The notes under the pieces: model-generated
What the model was told of the DNA's origin: nothing
What the model saw: the letters and a program-made list of their open reading frames with translations, nothing else
Database searches by the model: none
Shown here: in pieces, positions 33,140 through 37,926 of the stretch
Numbering within the stretch: position 1 is the stretch's first letter
How the letters are laid out: each line of letters opens with the position of its first letter
Made by a program: the position numbers and the translations under genes
Assembly (NCBI RefSeq): GCF_001598495.1
Contig: NZ_BCZB01000027.1
Coordinates: 1-37,926, forward strand
From: Neokomagataea thailandica NBRC 106555
GTDB taxonomy: Bacteria > Pseudomonadota > Alphaproteobacteria > Acetobacterales > Acetobacteraceae
DNA length: 37,926 nt
Direction of reading: 5' to 3'

Positions 33140-33170
33140 AATGGGGTTGCTAGAATGGGGCAGCCCCATT
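33140..33170. other. Hairpin before the tRNA genes
   Basis: AATGGGG (33140-33146) and CCCCATT (33164-33170) form a 7-bp stem around a 17-base loop, preceded by A-tracts. It could stop the lipoprotein transcript or belong to the tRNA promoter region. Neither is firm. Confidence 0.3.
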
Positions 33171-33188
33171 AAAACCCGCCTCAACAGC

Positions 33189-33265
33189 GCACCCGTAGCT
33201 CAATTGGATAGAGCACCAGACTACGAATCTGGGGGTTAGAGGTTCGAGTCCTTTCGGGTGCACCA
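33189..33265 (+). tRNA. tRNA-Arg (ACG), copy 1
   Basis: A 77-base cloverleaf with a 7-bp acceptor stem (GCACCCG/CGGGTGC), D arm GCTC/GAGC, anticodon arm CCAGA-CTACGAA-TCTGG (anticodon ACG), T arm AGAGG-TTCGAGT-CCTTT, discriminator A and an encoded CCA. The anticodon A should be edited to inosine to read CGU, CGC and CGA. Confidence 0.97.
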
Positions 33266-33280
33266 TAATATAGCAGTACT

Positions 33281-33357
33281 GCACCCGTAGCTCAATTGGA
33301 TAGAGCACCAGACTACGAATCTGGGGGTTAGAGGTTCGAGTCCTTTCGGGTGCACCA
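33281..33357 (+). tRNA. tRNA-Arg (ACG), copy 2
   Basis: Identical over all 77 bases to the copy that ends 15 bp upstream, including the encoded CCA. The flanks differ, so the duplication unit is the tRNA itself. Both are followed by one terminator and are probably processed from one transcript. Confidence 0.97.
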
Positions 33358-33391
33358 CTGATATTATCCTAAAAATTGTTGCTGATCATTC

Positions 33392-33422
33392 TCCCAATCG
33401 TAGTCTGCGTTTGGGATTTTTT
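33392..33422 (+). terminator. Rho-independent terminator after the tRNA pair
   Basis: TCCCAA (33392-33397) and TTGGGA (33411-33416) pair around 13 bases and are followed directly by six Ts on the plus strand. Confidence 0.65.
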
Positions 33423-33547
33423 GCATGTTATCACCCAGCCTCCCCTCAGCGCTCTTCACGGCTTTGTTATTTTCATTCCCTCAAATAATTCATAAAATAA
33501 TGTTTATCTTTTGAGCCCTAACAGCACTTATCCGCTTACACCCAATC

Positions 33548-35263
33548 ATGGACACCCATATGAAACATGCATCCGACATTCCTTCTATCTCACGGCGATG
33601 GTTTATCGGTGCAGCAGGAACGTGTGCGCTTATGAATACGAATGCTTTTGCTGAGACCTCCCACCCCAAAGGTGCGCCCGAAGATTCACACGGCGAAGTC
33701 TCTAATCCTTTTGGGAAAAACCTCATCCCAGCCCAACCGAGTCCACAAGATTACCAATACCGGCCTTCGATTCATTTTTCTCCAAGCGTAGGCTTCATGA
33801 ATGACCCTAACGGGTTGATCTACGATGGTGAGTTTTTCCACCTTTATTACCAATATAACCCCATTGCCCCTTACGCAGGCTATGTCCATTGGGGCAGCGC
33901 AAAATCCAAAGACCTGTACTCTTGGGAAGATGGCCCCATCGTTCTCAAGCCAACCAGCGCAGGCGAAGCCTTCTCAGGTTGCGCCATTATTGACCGCGAT
34001 AACACATCCGGCCTCTTCCCCGCCCTGCCCGCAACGGACCCACGCAGCAAAGAGCCCAACCTCGCCATCGTGTACACACGCGCAGCCCCCAAACTACAAA
34101 CACAGGACATCGCCATCAGCCGTGACGGCGGCACGACTTACACCGACATCAGCGCGAATCCTGTCCTAGATATCCACAGCAACTCCTTCCGTGATCCAAA
34201 GGTCTTTTTCCATGCGCCAAGTGGTCGCTGGATCATGACCGTCGTACAATCACGCCTGCATAAGGTCTCCTTCTATGGCTCCTTCAACCTGAAGGACTGG
34301 ATGCACCTTTCTGACTTTGAGTCCGCCGGTTTGTTTGGCGTTGATTACGAATGCCCAAACTTGATCGAAGTTCAGCTTGAAGGCACCAATGAAACACGTT
34401 GGTTGATGCTCATCTCCATCAACCCCGGCGCTCCCCAAGGTGGCAGCACAACACAGTATTTTGTTGGCTTCTTTGACGGTGAACGCTTCACAGCCGAAGA
34501 CGCCCACACCGTGTTCGGACTCACAGATTTCTGTAAAGATTCATACGCTTTGCAGTGCTATGAAAACCTATCCATTTCTCAAGCAACCATGATTGCATGG
34601 CTTGGAAACTGGCAATACTGTGAACAAGTCCCCCACAGTACATGGCGCGGCGTCATGACCCTACCCCGCCACATTTCTGTGCGTCGTGATACGGATGGGT
34701 GGATCCGCTTGGTCCAGCGTCCCATTGGCCTAGAAAACCTACGCCTTTCTCAAATTCCGACCCCCTTCCATCATCTACCCGCGCTCACAACGCAAACCGT
34801 CGCCCTGCCGAAAAACCAAGCGATCGAACTCGTCATCAAAGCCAGCCTGGAACCACGAAGCCAAATGCTTCCCGATGGGACATCAGGCCGTGCAGGTCGC
34901 TTCACAATCGACTTCAGTAACGCCCAAGGCGAAAAACTCACCATCGGGTTCGACGGATTTTCATGTCAACTCTGGGTCGAGCGTGGTGGCCTCAAAGGCT
35001 TCATGGATCCCTTCTTCACGCGTGAATTTTCTGCTGCATTAACACCAGACGTACGTGAATTCTCATTGCGTCTCGTATATGATGCCTGCACGTTAGAACT
35101 CTACGTCAATGACGGGATTGCTGTCGGCACGGCTCTTGTCTTCCCGCAAGAACCTTTGGATCGTGTGAGCTTCTCCACCACGAATACCGCCGCTAACATA
35201 CAGCAATTAGAGGTCTATCCTCTGCGCGCAACCATGCCACGCCCATTACCTAAAACTGCCTAA
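33548..35263 (+). CDS. Tat-exported GH32 beta-fructosidase (levanase/inulinase/sucrose hydrolase type)
   Basis: A 571-residue glycoside hydrolase of family 32. The twin-arginine signal SRRWFIGAAG lies at about residues 15-24 with a likely cut near AFAET. The five-bladed propeller has the nucleophile in FMNDPNG (Asp86), the transition-state residue in FRDPK (Asp216) and the acid/base in ECP (Glu268). A C-terminal beta-sandwich covers about residues 400-560. It should release fructose from sucrose, levan or inulin; exo or endo action cannot be told. An ATG at 33560 is an alternative start. It lies just downstream of the tRNA-Arg pair and begins an operon with an unknown exported protein (12-bp gap) and a TpsB-type transporter. 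Confidence 0.93.
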   Translation: MDTHMKHASDIPSISRRWFIGAAGTCALMNTNAFAETSHPKGAPEDSHGEVSNPFGKNLIPAQPSPQDYQYRPSIHFSPSVGFMNDPNGLIYDGEFFHLYYQYNPIAPYAGYVHWGSAKSKDLYSWEDGPIVLKPTSAGEAFSGCAIIDRDNTSGLFPALPATDPRSKEPNLAIVYTRAAPKLQTQDIAISRDGGTTYTDISANPVLDIHSNSFRDPKVFFHAPSGRWIMTVVQSRLHKVSFYGSFNLKDWMHLSDFESAGLFGVDYECPNLIEVQLEGTNETRWLMLISINPGAPQGGSTTQYFVGFFDGERFTAEDAHTVFGLTDFCKDSYALQCYENLSISQATMIAWLGNWQYCEQVPHSTWRGVMTLPRHISVRRDTDGWIRLVQRPIGLENLRLSQIPTPFHHLPALTTQTVALPKNQAIELVIKASLEPRSQMLPDGTSGRAGRFTIDFSNAQGEKLTIGFDGFSCQLWVERGGLKGFMDPFFTREFSAALTPDVREFSLRLVYDACTLELYVNDGIAVGTALVFPQEPLDRVSFSTTNTAANIQQLEVYPLRATMPRPLPKTA

Positions 35264-35275
35264 GCACTGACTGTT

Positions 35276-35977
35276 ATGCCCATGTCCTTCTCACGGCTTC
35301 GATCACGCCACCATCTTCTTGGAGCGCTCTTCAGCACGATAGTGACATGGGCATGGGTGCCAACGTCAACGGCACAAAGCAACAACGTCATACAAACCGG
35401 TCAGTACGCTCCCGGTGCGCGAAGTTCCGCCACTGCCAACGGTGCTTTAGACAATGTCATTGGACAACACCCACCAATGATTACCACTAGCATACAATCA
35501 AACGGCATGACTTTTTACGTCACACCCGATGGCCGTATTGTAGATAAAAATGGCTATTATTTAGCGCAGGACCCACAGCGTAATACACGCTTCTCTCAAC
35601 ACACATCAGAGCCAGCGCACCTGCCGCTGAATGCTAAGCTCGTCCCCATTCTTATTGGTGTCATGGACACCAGCTTAGTCACACGCAACCACCTGCATTT
35701 TCATGGCTGCGAAAAGCTCACCCAACCTCTTATCCATTCACCCATTGATCCGCCTGGTGTTTTTGTTGCGCCTGCACCCTGCACACTAAAACAGGGCAGC
35801 ACACATGCACTAATCTATTCTGCTGCTGAAATTCTTGCCGGAGACCACGGCAATTTATATGGCCTCGCCGGCAACCGAGACCAACTCCTCAGCGCCACAC
35901 AGGCTGTGCGCATTTCAGACCATGAAACACGCCTGTCCATGCCAACACCGAGCAACACAGAGGCTCCCCACCCTTGA
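35276..35977 (+). CDS. Exported protein of unknown function in GH32-TpsB operon
   Basis: A 233-residue protein with a Sec-type signal: RLRSRHHLLGALFSTIVTWAWVP, cleavage probably after STAQS. The mature protein has a polar N-terminal part (GARSSATANGALDNVIGQHPP), then YVTPDGRIVDKNGYYL, and a C-terminal domain with two cysteines (HFHGCEKL and APAPCTLK) that could pair. It contains no TpsA secretion domain, glycosidase motif or lipobox that I can see. Its stop overlaps the TpsB start (TTGA), so it is translationally coupled to the transporter. It may be an export partner, an accessory factor or the substrate. The start could be the ATG at 35282. Confidence 0.8.
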   Translation: MPMSFSRLRSRHHLLGALFSTIVTWAWVPTSTAQSNNVIQTGQYAPGARSSATANGALDNVIGQHPPMITTSIQSNGMTFYVTPDGRIVDKNGYYLAQDPQRNTRFSQHTSEPAHLPLNAKLVPILIGVMDTSLVTRNHLHFHGCEKLTQPLIHSPIDPPGVFVAPAPCTLKQGSTHALIYSAAEILAGDHGNLYGLAGNRDQLLSATQAVRISDHETRLSMPTPSNTEAPHP

Positions 35978-37713
35978 GAACCTCATCGTCTCTTCTTGCC
36001 CTCTTTTTGTTATCAACGACTGGGGCTGTAGCCCAAACGGTTATACCCTTTCGTTCCACAGGCGATATCACCCCGTCTTCTGACTTTCTCTCACTGCCAG
36101 CACGCCATGTAGCCCCGGTGGCGCAGGACACATCTCCTAAAGTCGAACAACAAACGCCACAGAATGAAGATGCCATCGTCATTCCCACGCTGCACCATAT
36201 CAACGTCACAGTGACCGTTGGGCCAGACGCCCACCCTATCGGAAGCGAAACACAAGAGTATATCCTCTCAGGAATTTTCTCCGATTTTGTGGGAAAACCC
36301 ATGTCCATTAAACAATTGGATATTCTCACCCAACGGATCAATGCCGCTTACCGCCTCAGCAATGAGCCATTTGCCTATGCCTATATCCCGCCGCAAACCG
36401 TGCGGGACGGCGTCCTAAGCCTTCTGATTCGCAAATATACCATTGGCCAAATTCACGTGACGGGCAATCGGTGGTTCTCCAAAAACCTCATTCAATATGA
36501 AAGCGGCCTGACCAGCGGAACCATTCCCAATTTTAACGAGGTTCAATCTGATCTCGACTGGCTAAACCGCAACCCATTCCGCTCTGCTGAAATTATTTTC
36601 TCACCCGGCGCAAAAACGGGTGAAACCGATGCTGATATTTATACAGCTGACCGCTTTCCTATTTACATGTTCGGTGGCGCTAGCAACCAAAACGACCCTT
36701 CCTTAGGGCGTAATGGCTGGTTCTGGGGCGGATCCGTTGGAAACTTTCTCGGCCTCGACCAAATCCTGACGTATCAATACACAAAAACCACAACCAATCG
36801 CTTTTTCAACCATGCCGTCGCTTGGCATATTCCCATATCACCGCGCGACTCATTCCTCATGTTTGGCAACTACGCCAAAGCACATCCCTTTTCCCAAAAG
36901 CCTTTCAGCAACTATGGCGGCGGTAGCTCCGTCTCCTTCCGCTGGATGCACATGGTACAACACGTTGCCTTTGGTGGTGCATTTGGGCTCGATGGTACCA
37001 TCCAACTCGGTTACGATTGGAAAAATGCCAATTCATATCAAAAAATAGGGCCAAAAGACGTTATCATCGGTAACGCAGACACCAACCAGTTTGTCTTTCT
37101 CTACTCTGGCTCCATCCAAGACCCCTACGGCAAAACAGAATTTACCAACCAAATGGCTTATGGTTTCCCCGGCCTTACACGCCGCAATAACCAACCCGCG
37201 TACCAAACGATCGCACCGGGCTCATCGCCAAATTATTTTTATGACCGCCTCACTCTAGGGCGCAGTTTTCCACTCACGCATAGCCTCAACGCTAATTTTC
37301 ATATCACCCATCAACAAGCGACCAAGAACCTCCTCTACTCTGAACAGGTCTCACTCGGCGCTCAAGGCACAGTACGAGGTTATTATCTCAATACGACGTT
37401 TGGCAGTATTTCCACCTATTTTAATGCTGAATTAGCAACAAAGACCTTTTCACTCATGGGCCTAATGAACCCCAAAGCTCATAAAGACGAAACAACTCTT
37501 ACGTTATTTTGGGATTATGGAAACAACCGACAGGTACGCCAAGTGGTCGCTGGCGTACATTCCGTCACCCTCTCCAGTGTCGGCCTTGCAGCAACAAGCA
37601 AAATCAATCACTGGCTCACCGGCACTTTTGATGTCGGCTGGCGCCTACGTCGTGCCCGCAGCATTGGCACCAAAGGTGCATGCGTAGATTACAATATGAC
37701 CGTCGGCTTTTAA
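35974..37713 (+). CDS. TpsB/FhaC/ShlB-type outer-membrane transporter
   Basis: A 579-residue Omp85-superfamily protein. The Sec signal is LLALFLLSTTGAVAQ. POTRA-like domains fill about residues 75-220, one holding IGQIHVTGNRWFSKNLI, the classic POTRA strand-turn pattern. The barrel has VRGY at 467-470 on the L6 loop and FWDYG (FxDxG) at 512-516, the two conserved lid-lock motifs, and ends in Phe. TpsB proteins secrete a single partner with an N-terminal TPS domain across the outer membrane. No such partner is nearby; the two genes ahead are a GH32 enzyme and an unknown protein. Translation starts at a TTG in TTGA, overlapping the previous stop. Confidence 0.9.
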   Translation: MRTSSSLLALFLLSTTGAVAQTVIPFRSTGDITPSSDFLSLPARHVAPVAQDTSPKVEQQTPQNEDAIVIPTLHHINVTVTVGPDAHPIGSETQEYILSGIFSDFVGKPMSIKQLDILTQRINAAYRLSNEPFAYAYIPPQTVRDGVLSLLIRKYTIGQIHVTGNRWFSKNLIQYESGLTSGTIPNFNEVQSDLDWLNRNPFRSAEIIFSPGAKTGETDADIYTADRFPIYMFGGASNQNDPSLGRNGWFWGGSVGNFLGLDQILTYQYTKTTTNRFFNHAVAWHIPISPRDSFLMFGNYAKAHPFSQKPFSNYGGGSSVSFRWMHMVQHVAFGGAFGLDGTIQLGYDWKNANSYQKIGPKDVIIGNADTNQFVFLYSGSIQDPYGKTEFTNQMAYGFPGLTRRNNQPAYQTIAPGSSPNYFYDRLTLGRSFPLTHSLNANFHITHQQATKNLLYSEQVSLGAQGTVRGYYLNTTFGSISTYFNAELATKTFSLMGLMNPKAHKDETTLTLFWDYGNNRQVRQVVAGVHSVTLSSVGLAATSKINHWLTGTFDVGWRLRRARSIGTKGACVDYNMTVGF

Positions 37714-37717
37714 TAAC

Positions 37718-37926
37718 GACGTGCCCCCCAACGTGTTACCACTGGTAAGTAGAGGTTTCTCTTTTATGGTGTGTGGTTGATGGGATGGCAATGGTCTTAT
37801 GGGCATGCCCCTACGACCATAGGTGAGCGACTTGAGCAGTTTTTTTCCACCGAGCTTTGAGTATGAGCGCACGGTATTGTAACCCTCACGCCATAGCGCC
37901 AGAATATGTCGCACATGAGTGACGTG
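37718..37926 (-). pseudogene. IS3-family (IS407-like) transposase C-terminal fragment and element end
   Basis: On the minus strand, from the window edge, the translation reads VRHILALWREGYNTVRSYSKLGGK. This is the W-x-YN-x-VRPHS-x-LGG signature near the C-terminus of IS3-family OrfB. After about residue 25 the reading is lost and a neighbouring frame reads KRNLYLPVV, which resembles the usual GLYL tail, so a frameshift is likely. At 37718-37731 the sequence GACGTGCCCCCCAA resembles the terminal repeat of the IS407/IS511 group. The fragment closes the GH32-TpsB segment. Confidence 0.55.

Noticed and set aside
33189-33357. Long direct repeat as a CRISPR-like or mobile repeat
   Set aside because: Both copies fold as complete tRNA-Arg(ACG) with CCA. 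Only two copies occur.

Overview
The window reads as chromosome of an acetic acid bacterium (Acetobacteraceae, Gluconobacter-like clade). The strongest evidence is a 5-keto-D-gluconate 5-reductase (gno) very close to what I remember of the Gluconobacter enzyme. Supporting signs are several sugar porters, a Tat-exported GH32 fructosidase and an IS5-family transposase of the type common in this family. The genus cannot be fixed from sequence alone. Most genes lie on the minus strand.

Region 1 (1-5250) is accessory. An IS5-family transposase runs off the left edge. Next come three co-directional minus-strand genes, mesX-mesD-metR: a folate-independent methionine synthase, its DUF1852 partner and a MetR-type LysR regulator. 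A perfect 36-bp palindrome sits just before metR. An IS110-family element lies directly upstream of mesX, followed by a badly decayed IS6-family transposase.

Region 2 (5255-9830) holds three transporters: a DHA2-type drug exporter and two tandem, closely similar sugar:H+ symporters. Region 3 (9832-18571) is mainly housekeeping: der-bamB-yfgM, two small exported proteins, dihydroorotase, an AsnB-type amidotransferase and a GT4 glycosyltransferase. Region 4 (18600-20470) holds gno, then a VOC-family gene on the plus strand behind a highly structured leader that looks like a translational riboswitch. I cannot assign that leader to a known class.

Region 5 (20468-25633) is a dense minus-strand run. 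GT9, dnaQ and coaE overlap by 4 bp at each junction, coaE lies 3 bp from aroE, aroE overlaps an N-formylglutamate amidohydrolase-like gene, and two tandem TlpA-like thioredoxins lie further upstream. Region 6 (25829-33107) contains argH overlapping a tiny LptM-type lipoprotein gene, a gamma-glutamylcyclotransferase-like gene, a GIY-YIG protein, gluQ, an HNH nuclease, a P-loop kinase-like protein, guaA and a small lipoprotein.

Region 7 (33189-37926) starts with two identical tandem tRNA-Arg(ACG) genes. A three-gene operon follows: a GH32 fructosidase, an exported protein of unknown function and a TpsB/FhaC-type outer-membrane transporter with no recognisable TpsA partner. It ends against a degraded IS3-family fragment. 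This operon and the VOC leader are the two best candidates for undescribed biology here.
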